DNA of 64,000 bases from Phycisphaerae bacterium (lineage in GTDB: Bacteria > Planctomycetota > Phycisphaerae > SM23-33). Numbering within the stretch: position 1 is the stretch's first letter; each line of letters starts with the position of its first letter. Shown piece after piece: positions 26,201 to 33,093 of the stretch. The position numbers and the translations under genes were made by a program. The stretch is from positions 23,502-87,501 of the forward strand of contig JASLNT010000128.1 of NCBI GenBank assembly GCA_030745875.1. Direction: 5' to 3'. Under the pieces are notes generated by a model. The model was not told the origin of the DNA, ran no database searches, and saw only the letters and a list, made by a program, of their open reading frames with translations.

Positions 26201-28833
26201 CCGGTGTGTTCGTCACCGCGGATGAACACGTCGGGCTCCTCACCGCGTTTCTTGGGCGGGAGCATTTCCTGCAGCATCGTGGCGACTTTGTTGGCGTTTC
26301 CGGAGTTGAGTTTCACTATTCTGATCGGGTTGATCTGGGCGGACTTTTCTACGTCTATCGACTTGACCAGCGCCGCAATTGCTTCGTGGTCCTGCGGACT
26401 GGCGGAGATCACCAGCGCGTTGCTGTCAGTGTTGAACGAGATGGTCACCGGAACGCCCGGGGTGGCGCTGACTTTGGGGGTCGAAGGTGTCGAGTAGGAT
26501 GAGTACCGCGAGGATCTGTACGAAGAGTATGACGAGTAGCTCGATCTGGACGACGAATTCCCGGAGTTGCCGTAAATTCCCTGCAGTGTGGCCGCGAGGT
26601 CTTTGGCGCTGGCGTATTGGAGCTTTATCACCCGTGTTTCGACCTGCCCCTTGGTGAGCTGGTCGAGTTTCTTGATCATCTCGTCGAGCATTTTCCACTT
26701 TGCTTCAGGGGCTCTTATCAGCAGCGTCCCGGTTACGTTGTCGCCCTGGATGAACACGTCGGGCACTTCTCTTTCGGGCGTTGCAGGCAGCATTCTCGTG
26801 AGCATTGAAGCGACCTTGTCGGCGCTGGCGCTCTTGAGGTGTACTATTCTGATCGGATCTACTTCTGCGGCTTTTTCGACGTCAATCGACGCGATCAGCG
26901 CCGATATCGAGTCGAGATCTTCAGCGCTGGCCGAAATCACCAGCGAGTTCGACGATGTGTTGTATGCGATGTTCACCGGGGTGATTCCCGGCGTGTCGTA
27001 TCGCGAGGACTTTGACGACGGATAAAGCGTTTTGAGCGTGGAGGCCAGTTCCTTGGCGGTTGCGTATTTGAGTTTGATCACGCGTGTCGGCGGGACGGCC
27101 GATGAGTCGGCGATCTTAGTGAGCTTCTCGATCGCTTCCTGGACTTTCTTCCAGTGAGCGGGAGGCACTGAGATCATCAGCGAGTTCGAGGAGTTGTCGG
27201 CCTCGACGCGGAAACCGGGGATTCCCGCCTGATGTCCGCTTCTGGCGGCGAAGAGGTTCTCCAGAGCCTTGTCCAGTATTTCGGCGTTTCCGCTTTTGAG
27301 TTGGATGACGTGGATTTCGTACGGCTCGGACTCCGGCGTGCGGTCGAGTTCCTCGATGACTCCGGCGGCGACTTTAACCTCAGTTGGCGAGCCGACAACG
27401 ATAAGTGAATTTGTGCGTCCGTCGGGGCTTACCTGCAGCGTACTTTTCCAGTTGCCTCTGGAGTCGGGTTTTCCCGTCGCCCTGATTACGATCTGTGAGA
27501 TCTGTTCGGCGTTGGCGTTCTTCAGGCGGAAGATTCTCATCCCATCTGTGAGATCCACGCCCTTGTCGAGCTTCTCGATCAGCGCGGAGATTTGTTCGAT
27601 GTCAGCGGCCGTTCCGGAGACGATAATGCGATTTCCAACTTCGTCAGCGACTACTTTGGTGGTGTCTTTCCCACCGGGGGGCGAAGGTACGGGTCTGCGG
27701 CTGCCGTCTTTGGACGTGTAGTATCGCACCGGTGTTCCGGTTAGCTGGGTGAGCATTTTCGCTACGGTGTCGGCTTTGGCGTTTTTCAACTGGAAGACGC
27801 GCACTTCGGTGTCGCCGGCGCCTTCCTTGATGTCGAGCTGTTTGAGCATAGTCTCGGCCATCGCGATCTTGTCGGGCATTCCGACGAGGATAATCGAATT
27901 GGTTCTCTTGTCGGGATTGACGCTGACAACGTCTTTTGAATCCGCCGGTGTGGGCACCGCGCGCCGGTATCGTTCGGAGTAGACGGTCTTTGAGAATATT
28001 CCCATGGATCCGAAGAGCTTGCCTACGATTTTGGATGCATCTTCGGCCGATGCGTTCTCCATCACAACGGTGTGTATGCTCTGTTGCGGTTGCTGCTCGT
28101 CTCCGTCCAGGGCGCTGAGCATTTCGTTGACCCGTCGAATGTTGTCGATGTTGTCGGTGATTATGACACCGCGTCCGCGAGGCATTGGCGTGATCGACCC
28201 GTACGCCGAGACCATTCGCACGACGGCCTTGGCGGCTGCGTCGGCCTCCAGAGACTTCAGCGGGAGGAGCACGGTGGCGATCTCTCCACCGCGGAGCTTC
28301 TTGGTGTTGTCCAGCCCGCGGATGATCTTGAGAGGCATCTCCGGGAGTTTCGCCAGCGGCGTGAGCTGCATGAACCGCCCAAACTCCATCAGGCGGAACC
28401 CGCGCATCGCCAGCATGATGTTCAACGTATCAAGCGCCTCTTCGTACGTGTACGGTTCGGCGTCCATGAACGTAAGCTTGCCTTCGATAGCAACATCGCC
28501 TATCAGTGGCTTGTTGGCCATCTGGGCGAATCGCTTGACGACGTCTGTGTACGGGGTTTCGTGATAATTGAAGCGAACCGTGTTGGTCTCGGGCCTGGGT
28601 ATCTTCACCGCAGGGCGAGTGGTGGGCTCCTTTGCAGCCGGTTGTGTCGTCGGCTGGGTCGCGGGCGAAGTTGTCACGACCTTTGTCGCCGGTTTGGTTG
28701 TTGGCGCGGGCGCAGCCTTCGTCGCCGGTTGAGTGGTCGGCGTCTTTTTCGCCTTCGGAGCGGCCGAAAGCAAAGGTTCCGTCGCTACGAGACCAGCGAC
28801 GATGAAAGCGCAAGTTAACTGCAAATATCGCAT
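17242..28833 (-). CDS. gspD: Giant type II secretion secretin with 39 N1-type domains
   Basis: Outer-membrane secretin of the T2SS, but 3863 residues against the usual 600-800. Order: signal peptide (1 to about 25), Pro/Thr/Lys/Ala-rich linker (26-84), N0 domain (about 86-172, with NYHETPYTDVVKRFA), then 39 N1/secretin_N-type domains of about 86 residues each (about 173-3533), and a single C-terminal secretin domain (from about 3534) with VPFLGDLPVLGELF and ELLIVLTPYV. The ATG at 28833 has AGGAG 7 bases upstream. The reading frame is intact for 11.6 kb, and most domains keep the two hallmark segments (LKNADA-like and DxRTNSLIV-like), so the array appears under selection. The only secretin gene in the window, it lies between the gspM-like gene and a lipoprotein gene. 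Confidence 0.93.
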   Translation of the reverse strand: MRYLQLTCAFIVAGLVATEPLLSAAPKAKKTPTTQPATKAAPAPTTKPATKVVTTSPATQPTTQPAAKEPTTRPAVKIPRPETNTVRFNYHETPYTDVVKRFAQMANKPLIGDVAIEGKLTFMDAEPYTYEEALDTLNIMLAMRGFRLMEFGRFMQLTPLAKLPEMPLKIIRGLDNTKKLRGGEIATVLLPLKSLEADAAAKAVVRMVSAYGSITPMPRGRGVIITDNIDNIRRVNEMLSALDGDEQQPQQSIHTVVMENASAEDASKIVGKLFGSMGIFSKTVYSERYRRAVPTPADSKDVVSVNPDKRTNSIILVGMPDKIAMAETMLKQLDIKEGAGDTEVRVFQLKNAKADTVAKMLTQLTGTPVRYYTSKDGSRRPVPSPPGGKDTTKVVADEVGNRIIVSGTAADIEQISALIEKLDKGVDLTDGMRIFRLKNANAEQISQIVIRATGKPDSRGNWKSTLQVSPDGRTNSLIVVGSPTEVKVAAGVIEELDRTPESEPYEIHVIQLKSGNAEILDKALENLFAARSGHQAGIPGFRVEADNSSNSLMISVPPAHWKKVQEAIEKLTKIADSSAVPPTRVIKLKYATAKELASTLKTLYPSSKSSRYDTPGITPVNIAYNTSSNSLVISASAEDLDSISALIASIDVEKAAEVDPIRIVHLKSASADKVASMLTRMLPATPEREVPDVFIQGDNVTGTLLIRAPEAKWKMLDEMIKKLDQLTKGQVETRVIKLQYASAKDLAATLQGIYGNSGNSSSRSSYSSYSSYRSSRYSSYSTPSTPKVSATPGVPVTISFNTDSNALVISASPQDHEAIAALVKSIDVEKSAQINPIRIVKLNSGNANKVATMLQEMLPPKKRGEEPDVFIRGDEHTGALMIRAPESKWEMLNKLISTLDESIKEQVRETRLLPVKNISAAEVVTMLQQLYPIEKKNESRRRSYYDYYMPPQPDKPKDPNRVVVSAAPNDKAILVDAPKSTIEEIVQLVTTLDEGTGPEIIETRIYELKNSNATEIAASMTKLFEKQSGSRKTSQIQPRFQADSVANQLLVAATAKQFIEIEKLIKKVAEKALIRSQTKTFILKNAKADDVVPVLQTMLIQQFSTTTPDRSSRWSRRSSRSSTPTASTVRVSAMSKENIVIVQGSAEVLALASELIETFDAKQAGSNIVIEIIKLKNAQAETLAEAINATLAKQAASRRTSRRGSRNTPTTTDDETVTVTPEPNSNSVLIRGPESEVPAVKAMIMQLDMGGTSSALSVKIFPMKNGEATELAKSVGKLFQDMIKQYARGNRNITPPPFSITADERTNSLIVSTTSSHFALVQQILDNLDQAPERSLKIVRYIWLENAIATDVADKLTAMYADRRGADKPVIESDIFANAITIIGKDADIKTMEKVINDLDEAAMDNSIQVQVVPLSGVQAAKMAEVIKRVYGQMSDSKIVITESKDKPTGAAPGPEGKSGEPTTKPAPTTQAADAEIPPIVIAVDTASNSLIISATRTELENVTDLIIRLSDSTTGGEAEFRTYQIKNGDPTVIAKTLSNLFNPPKQAKAPQPRNNRRDPRNAAPAAVIAPPVITVVADTRTSSVIVRAKPMDFEIIEPLVKQLDTDAMVLTEVRVFVLTNTDASEVASNLKELFKLSTSSRISRTPARGNSRSGRSAQQQRAEMIRAAMQAGNAQASPSSQTDVSITANKTTNSVIVSAQPETMKIVETLIEELDQSAALTKVPSIRLYPLKHADVTQTVQTLKTLFSSTSGAAKRTKGSPAVSGSDSPIVITAQETSRTVLVSAAAEKHELIAKTIEQIDNSQASDALSVKVYRIQNVEAAGVAASLTATLTQGTGSSGRGKTPASSSAALRISADRSSNTLVVRASVEDHKKIVLLLKEIDEAPATKYPIQMITVRNADPTKLAEMLMRVFSSQTSSSGGSRGRGSRGSVTPQNVIIEPASGSRMLLVRADEKTFAKIKEMAGQLDATTPQGQSVRTLLTLKHAQASSVAAALAQAFAPQRGVRIEPDDLVTIVAENNSNSIIVTANPKNLQAVQELLTKLDTEESGGRKTEFVLLKNAKATELAVVLSKIAAGSATSTSTVGRRRGSRGSSSTSQQVIVSADAGSNALVMTGPATELGKLMQMAVQLDQAALKTAQQVFVIPLKNGDASAVASVITNMYKQQVSAARRDKRSVEPLAVSADDRANALILATSEVMYAQVSEWVKQVENMKPSRGTLRVITLEHADAEEVDKAIQQIYNNSGGSGKRGAAGTRGREATKSSSGGQVETTVLTTQRAILVNASDEDFKAIEALVKTLEAAAISSKRIVKAFVLKNANSVRTASALTAAFRSRGRQVKPEDEVTVSAIQQTQTVMVAATKEKMKEVEALIEVLDKVEVAGKLQFKLFPLENTTPAKILPALKGLIAQLQKQTGGEAIDISADDRTRSLIVTTRETLFEQIGEIITRLDKPSKFAKTEVLIIPLKKADATRLADVLNEMLRPSGTTLVTPEALALQQQIKILRVRGGLKNQVPELDLTQPIKISADAATPQAQGSNSLLITSTPDNLKAMKVIVEMLDTVPVGEGVLVRIVRLEKADAETVRSILDDIFNTQGKKLAGPAGTSTAGKVVPESASGKALVNGLNVSADLRTNTLVMSGLAESLALAEVLIKDLDRTADKFVTEVKLFKLKNADAARLLPVLRGVFTEPTDDPAVSGVRMYATRLQIAAAKKSTVTTDKPKTRVAFTIQADEATNTLVVAARKDLMVIIAEVINGMDIPGAGSLNTVRIFPLLNADATRLQTVIDDLYSGSNANLIRTEDRPTVTTDTRTNSLIISASSKTFTMLTNLLKTLDTKSAIDLRDIRLVTLKNAEADTLASVLQTMMDARVQRQQSLGAKDAEALRVIVVADARSNSLIIGGSTEGFQIVKDLAEQLDNKSAALSGQIQLFPLKEANAGTLTTTLSNLFNERYQAARTDDIRRQKPVILPDLRTNSLLVAANTDDTKVLKSLLENLDVKLTDPAVKLIVIPMKHNDAGIVGPMIREIFAARLVSMTPQGTTPAPQDRVDVSVDSLTNALVISANKENLTLIDGLLKKVDIEPPMETGIVRMFSIKNADAQRVSTLLSSLITQGLYKPGAIAAGTNSALANREKVAIAVDTRTNVLIVSASKENFAVIEEIIRKIDSDDAVLSGDIRAFPLKKASATNLADTLNNLYRAKLQAEQASGSSGRSLPTSIIPDARTNTLLVTGSRESFKSIADMIKQLDTGASARITEIRVFELKSADADELATILMETLTTKPKSVIDDPNVRQAMLKFVTQDKDGKMVVAKALQEGLLITPDSRNNSLVVSAPVENMPLLANLIKALDNTTPRSAEIKVFPLKNADASRMGEVLTQLFRLQQTGSTDSKSIKYTLKPTTRPADKSGEVSATLGSAEQSALTVTVDTRTNSLLVGGTKQYVELAGTVIKELDASPAQERQTKIYRLRNAQAADIQTALRSFLDQERQTVAQALGTDGLGAAHKLLEQEVAIVAEETTNTLLLSASPRYFKTVSTMIEELDQPLPQVLIKVLLAEVTLTGRSDLGFEWNHSASTRGAVRNVGTNFGVSGAFNTNGGFRFSLAGGDVDLFLHALQTEGRLEVLSRPQILTADNQTGEINVGQRVPFITNSRATENGSVFNTIQYEDVGILLQTTPRINPDGDIKLEISAEISSISDSDSVEISEGVNAIVVNNRSATTTVTVKDGHTIVIGGLITSQDNNTERKVPFLGDLPVLGELFKTTTVVKERRELLIVLTPYVQQGSEDSDTETRKQIKRLDLLKDTRRQGLLEWLSEQRPYKDMLPLPMKKSALTNRTSVQLLPLELLSEMDSAKPTTAPGKQRKVVNFDKELSRD
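18235..28317 (-). repeat. Array of 39 degenerate secretin_N (N1-type) repeats inside gspD
   Basis: Counting each unit by its closing LD/ID-type residue (after an I..LI..LD helix), I find 39 units of roughly 65-110 residues. Each has a first half like VRIFxLKNADAxxLAxxL, a variable linker of 5-50 residues, and a second half like VxVDxRTNSLIVSAxxE followed by a helix. Units differ from each other at most positions, so this is an old protein-level array rather than a recent DNA tandem repeat. The variable linker, often rich in Ser, Arg, Gly or Pro, always falls at the same place in the unit. Confidence 0.88.
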
Positions 28834-28861
28834 ATCACAACTCCTGAGCCCGTCTGGGCTC
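28834..28861 (-). promoter_or_regulatory. Stem-loop abutting the gspD ribosome-binding site
   Basis: On the minus strand GAGCCC (28861-28856) and GGGCTC (28851-28846) form a perfect 6-bp stem with a 4-base loop. AGGAG at 28845-28841 follows without a gap, then 7 bases, then the gspD ATG. No T-run follows the stem, so it is not an intrinsic terminator. It may modulate translation or protect the mRNA of the giant gene; this is inference. Confidence 0.5.
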
Positions 28862-28901
28862 CTAGTTTTTCAAAACACACGCATTGTGGTTTTGTTGAGC
28901 G

Positions 28902-29963
28902 TTACGGTTGGTCTATCCCGCCGCTTGCGATGCGAAGCACCTGCGGCAGGTCCGGGCCTTTGAGGATTCGTTTTGCGTTGACGTATTGGTTACCCTCAAT
29001 CGCCCAGTAATCCGAATCAATTCGGACTATAACTCTTGCTGGTGAAAACAGTTCCGGGTTGTCGGGGTCCGGCAGTGTTCTGTAATCGACCATGACGATG
29101 TCCCACCCCATGAGCTTCTCGCCTTCTTTGTACTTGTGGACCGCGCCGGTCTCGTCGATCTCGTTGACGACCCAGATTTCCGGTTGCCCCAGGAACGTGG
29201 GAAGTGCGCATATCCTGTACCTGGGCTTTGGTTCGGTTGGGGGAGGTTTCGGCACGTCTCTTGGGATCGGTTTGGGTCTCACCACGACTGTCGGCGGGGG
29301 TTTGGGCGGATCAACGCGTTTGATGTAACGTCGGAAAATGTCCCGCTCGGGAATAACATCGTAGCGTTTCCGCCGATCGGATTTCATGTCGACGGCGACT
29401 TTCATGTCGGTCGGACGCGTCGAAGTGAACTGCGGACCCTTGCTGGTCGCCAGAGAAAGCGCTATGTAGTCGAATTCGACCTTAAACGGTCCGTCCTTAT
29501 CCCGTGTTGAGATAGACAGATTCTCGATCCGGTGCAGGGCGGGGTCTTCTTCGAGCATGTACAGGAGATTAAGGATATGCTCCATCTTCCCGCTCTTGAC
29601 GACCCGCCACGCGATTTCGCGCAGATCACCGGAGTTTTTCGTATTGCCCTTGGTTACGCCCTTGCCTTCGCTGGTAAGACCGCTGCGGTCCAGCAGGCCC
29701 ATCAGGTAACCGAAGGTCGCGTTGCGTACGTCGGTATCGACGCTTCCGTATGTGCGAGCGGCCAGGCCCTTCAGGCGGGTCTTATTACGTTCCACGGTCT
29801 TGCTGGTCAGCGTTAACTTGGCGAGTCGTTTCTTTGCACTGCGGATGCTCTCATGGAGCGACTCGGTCGGCGCGAGGATCAGACTGTTCACAAATGTGTA
29901 AAGCACGATCACGCAGATCATCCCGCCGGTTATGTACGCCAGTATCTTTTCGCGTTTATTCAT
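28902..29963 (-). CDS. T2SS inner-membrane protein, GspM/PilO-like with C-terminal GspC/PilP-like region
   Basis: A 353-residue bitopic protein. A single transmembrane segment at about residues 9-30 is followed by a coiled stretch (SIRSAKKRLAKLT) and a PilO/GspM-like ferredoxin fold to about residue 190. A proline-rich linker (PPKPPPTVVV, then KPPPTEPKP) leads to a small C-terminal beta domain (about 255-353, with AINDIMVVD-like strand WDIVMVDYR). The second part looks like the HR/PilP-type domain that contacts secretin N0. The protein may therefore combine GspM and GspC roles, explaining the lack of a separate gspC. Its start overlaps the gspL stop (ATGA). Confidence 0.65.
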   Translation of the reverse strand: MNKREKILAYITGGMICVIVLYTFVNSLILAPTESLHESIRSAKKRLAKLTLTSKTVERNKTRLKGLAARTYGSVDTDVRNATFGYLMGLLDRSGLTSEGKGVTKGNTKNSGDLREIAWRVVKSGKMEHILNLLYMLEEDPALHRIENLSISTRDKDGPFKVEFDYIALSLATSKGPQFTSTRPTDMKVAVDMKSDRRKRYDVIPERDIFRRYIKRVDPPKPPPTVVVRPKPIPRDVPKPPPTEPKPRYRICALPTFLGQPEIWVVNEIDETGAVHKYKEGEKLMGWDIVMVDYRTLPDPDNPELFSPARVIVRIDSDYWAIEGNQYVNAKRILKGPDLPQVLRIASGGIDQP

Positions 29964-31657
29964 CGCCTGGACCCTCCGTATCTGCTGGATCTGTCGGATC
30001 CCGTCGGTCTGCGATATCCTCCGGTTCTGGAACCACCCGACGAGGAGCCGTTTCGCAACTGGCGGGCGGAATCGTCATCCGCCGGTCGCGGGGCGTGTTT
30101 GTGTTTGGTCAGGTCCACCTTCATCCCGGGCTTGACCGTGAGGGTGATTTCTTCACTGTGCGTGTAATCGCCCCTGTCGCTGGGTCCCGAACCGGCGGAC
30201 TGCGGGTTGTATCCCACGTCGGCCAGACGGGCCTTGAAATCGTCCAGCACCTGATGTCCTTTAGCGTAGGCTTTGAAAGTTATCGTGCCTTTTCGTTCGG
30301 TTTTGAAACTGGAGCGAAGGTACAGCTCCTCACAACTCGGAGCCAGTTGGCTTATCAGCGCCAAGTGGTCCACCCAGTTGGTGCGCGCTTTCAGCCATGC
30401 TTCGACTGTCTTAACGCGTCGGGCCAGGGCGCTTTGGCCTTTCGTGGCGGTTTTGAGAGCTTCCTCCCGCTTTTTGTATCCGTCCAGAGTCTCTCTCAAT
30501 CCGCTGCGGTGGGCATACACCGCTGTGCCTATGGCGAGGATCAACACAGCCGCCGCCGTCGCTATCAGCGCCGCTCGCACTTTTCTGGCGTCGCGTTTCA
30601 CCGGAGGCTGCTTGGGATTCAGGAAGTCGAACGGAAGGGCCTGACCCTGGTGTGCTATCGCCAGACCGATCGTCGCCGAATACGCCGACGCGTCGCTCCT
30701 TGTGGGCAGGTCCATCGCTCCGGCCGGGGAGAGCGACTCGCACTGGACTCCCAGCTTGCTCTCTACGCGTTTGAGCACTTCGGCTTCGATTCCCGTGCCC
30801 CCTGAGATCAGCACAGCGGTGATATCACCGTGATGTTGTGCGGAACTATAGCTGTGGGCGCTGCGGACTATCTCTCGGACGACCGAGTCGACCGCCTTGG
30901 TCCGCCCTTCGGACTCTTCGGTCAGAATGTCGACCACCGCCGATCTGCAGAACGCCAGCGAATTGCCCTTCAGCACGTTGATTTCGGTTTCGTTGCTTGT
31001 GATGTGAACGGACATCACGGTCTCGTCTTCGGTGCGTCGCACGCAGGCGTCAACGCATTTCATGTTCGCGTACGGTCTCAGGCCCAGCCGCCTTAGTTTC
31101 ACGCCGGCCGCTTCGGCTATTTGGCGATAATGTTCGACCACTTCGGTGGCGACGGCTCCGACGAGCACGCCCACGCCGGCGGTTTGGTCCGGTCCGTTGG
31201 CCGATTCGGTAAGATCGAGGTGACTGGTGACGGTGAAATCTATGACGGATTCTTCGGGGTTGAACGGCAGGTCTTTTTCGACCTGGAATCGGACCATGGA
31301 GGCCATTTCGTCCGGTGTGGTTCCCGGGGGCAGGGTCAGCGGTTTGAGAACGGCTTTTCGTCGGGGCACGCTCATCAGCACGCCGCATCGGCTTAGAGAG
31401 GTCTTGGCGTTTTTCGAGAAATCCTTCAGCGTCACACCGAGGAATTTACCGACGGCCTGGGCGTTGTCCAGGTCGAGGTCTTCGGGCATGGCGTTTGAAT
31501 AAAGCGTGTCTATGCGTCTGACCTTGCCCGCGGCGCGTGCGTGAACTATGCGTACGGATCGGCTGTCGAAGTCAATCGCTATGAAATGCTTGGGTACGGC
31601 CGGTTTCAGCCGCTCCTTGAACTTCCTGATTATCGCGTTGTCGGTTAATGATGCCAT
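29960..31657 (-). CDS. gspL: T2SS assembly protein GspL / PilM-PilN-like
   Basis: A 565-residue protein with a cytoplasmic actin-like PilM domain (about 1-330, starting HFIAIDFDSRSVRIVHA, with SMVRFQVEKDLPFNPEESVIDF) and a transmembrane segment near 365 (ALIATAAAVLILAIGTAVYA). A PilN-like periplasmic part follows. The last ~35 residues are an Arg/Ser/Gly/Tyr-rich low-complexity tail. GspL links the ATPase GspE to the periplasmic scaffold. The start codon shares one base with the gspK stop (TAATG), and the end overlaps the gspM-like gene by 4 bases, so the genes are tightly coupled. Confidence 0.85.
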   Translation of the reverse strand: MASLTDNAIIRKFKERLKPAVPKHFIAIDFDSRSVRIVHARAAGKVRRIDTLYSNAMPEDLDLDNAQAVGKFLGVTLKDFSKNAKTSLSRCGVLMSVPRRKAVLKPLTLPPGTTPDEMASMVRFQVEKDLPFNPEESVIDFTVTSHLDLTESANGPDQTAGVGVLVGAVATEVVEHYRQIAEAAGVKLRRLGLRPYANMKCVDACVRRTEDETVMSVHITSNETEINVLKGNSLAFCRSAVVDILTEESEGRTKAVDSVVREIVRSAHSYSSAQHHGDITAVLISGGTGIEAEVLKRVESKLGVQCESLSPAGAMDLPTRSDASAYSATIGLAIAHQGQALPFDFLNPKQPPVKRDARKVRAALIATAAAVLILAIGTAVYAHRSGLRETLDGYKKREEALKTATKGQSALARRVKTVEAWLKARTNWVDHLALISQLAPSCEELYLRSSFKTERKGTITFKAYAKGHQVLDDFKARLADVGYNPQSAGSGPSDRGDYTHSEEITLTVKPGMKVDLTKHKHAPRPADDDSARQLRNGSSSGGSRTGGYRRPTGSDRSSRYGGSRR

Positions 31658-33090
31658 TAGTCGCCAGCTTGCTCCTGTACGATTTCCAGGGGAAAAGGCA
31701 TGCCCAGATTCGTCAGATCGCGGAGATAAAGCACCCGCTTTCCAATTGGGTCCACTATTGCTTCCAGCACGCAGTAACGCCCGCTGTTTACGCCGAAACC
31801 GATAACCTGAACGCGAAACTGGAAACCGCGCGTCGTTAGTTTCGGCGCTATTGTCTTGAACTTCTCCGAGCCGACCAGATCGTTGGCGTACAACCAGGCG
31901 GTGGTGGCCTTCTCTTCGGGCGTTAGATCGGCGCGGATCGAAACTATCCGGTCGACCAGGTCGGAGTTGTCGGAGCCCAGAACCGCCAGCAGCGCTTCGG
32001 GTGAGGCCGTGTTGACGTTGATCGCCGAATTCAGAAAGACCCTGCTGCTGGAGACCGACAGTTTGTCCAGGACAGTCGCCAACTCGCCGGATGAACTGAC
32101 GGGCGATCGTCGTGTCTCGCTGCGGCTGCGGCTGCCTCCGCGTCCGCGCCGACTGCCCGAACTCCTGGCGGTGTAGCTCATGTTCAGCAATTCGCTGGGA
32201 TGAGTGAACTTCTTCCCGCCGGCTTGGCAGAACTCGATGAACTCAGCGGTCGACCTTCCGACCGCCTGGCGGAGGGCTCGGCTGTCGATCTTGGCGTTGA
32301 TGTTTATGCGCGGCTTGTTTTCGTTATCTATGTTCGCGCCGTAAGAAATCGTCGTCAGCATCGACCGCAGTCCCCGGTTCAGTATTCCGTCTCCGTCGTC
32401 GTCGGGATGGTGGTCTTCACCGTCGTCCTCGTTGGGATCGAGCAGTCCGTTGAAGTTGGCGTCTTCACCGTACACCAGCGTCCCGTCGAATCCCTTCACG
32501 AGCAGCAGTTCTTCGACAGTCGAAAGGCTTCCGTTGCGGATGGCGTACGGATGAGACAGCTGGTTGTAGTATTCCTGTTCGGCTCCGTTTTCCTCCGGTT
32601 CATCATTGGAATCTCGGAAATCGAGGAGGCAGTCGACCAGTTCGGGCGTCATGTTGGGCAGGGCTTCGAGCACTGTTCGCGGGGCCGTGTTCAGGTTGAT
32701 CTGCGCCGCGGTGTCGGTCACGCCGTAACGCACCGTCTCGGGATCCTGTTCGTTGTAAGCGTAGACTGTGAAGTACCACTGATCCCCGGCGTCTTCGCAG
32801 ACAAACTGGTCGGCGTAAAGGTCGGGATTGTCGTAATTACCGCCCTCGGTCGGCGGTTGGGCCAGTATCGCCATCACCTGCCTTATTCCGCTGAACGCAG
32901 CCGACCAGGCCTGGTCGCCTCGTACGTATGAACTGGACGCCGCGACTTCGGCCCGCATGCGGAACATCATTGATGCTGCGATCATGGTTGCTATTGCTGT
33001 GATCATCAGGATTGCGTATAGCACCATGCCCGCGGCCCGTGCGGGGCTTCGGCGAGATCTGCGGCTGCGGATTGTAGGTTCGTAAGTCAT
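31657..33090 (-). CDS. gspK: T2SS minor pseudopilin GspK
   Basis: A 477-residue pseudopilin that caps the pseudopilus tip. After a basic leader (RRSRRSPARAAG) comes the class III signal peptide site AAG/MVLYAILMITAIATMIAASM; as in other GspK proteins the +5 Glu is missing. Helix-hairpin-helix-type segments occur (INLNTAPRTVLEALPNMTPELVD and NVNTASPEALLAVLG). An insert near residues 205-235, rich in Asp and Asn, looks like a calcium-binding loop. A second insert (about residues 305-330) is Arg/Ser/Gly-rich. It is longer than typical GspK (300-350). It starts 3 bases after the gspJ stop. Confidence 0.9.
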   Translation of the reverse strand: MTYEPTIRSRRSRRSPARAAGMVLYAILMITAIATMIAASMMFRMRAEVAASSSYVRGDQAWSAAFSGIRQVMAILAQPPTEGGNYDNPDLYADQFVCEDAGDQWYFTVYAYNEQDPETVRYGVTDTAAQINLNTAPRTVLEALPNMTPELVDCLLDFRDSNDEPEENGAEQEYYNQLSHPYAIRNGSLSTVEELLLVKGFDGTLVYGEDANFNGLLDPNEDDGEDHHPDDDGDGILNRGLRSMLTTISYGANIDNENKPRININAKIDSRALRQAVGRSTAEFIEFCQAGGKKFTHPSELLNMSYTARSSGSRRGRGGSRSRSETRRSPVSSSGELATVLDKLSVSSSRVFLNSAINVNTASPEALLAVLGSDNSDLVDRIVSIRADLTPEEKATTAWLYANDLVGSEKFKTIAPKLTTRGFQFRVQVIGFGVNSGRYCVLEAIVDPIGKRVLYLRDLTNLGMPFPLEIVQEQAGD

Positions 33091-33093
33091 AAC

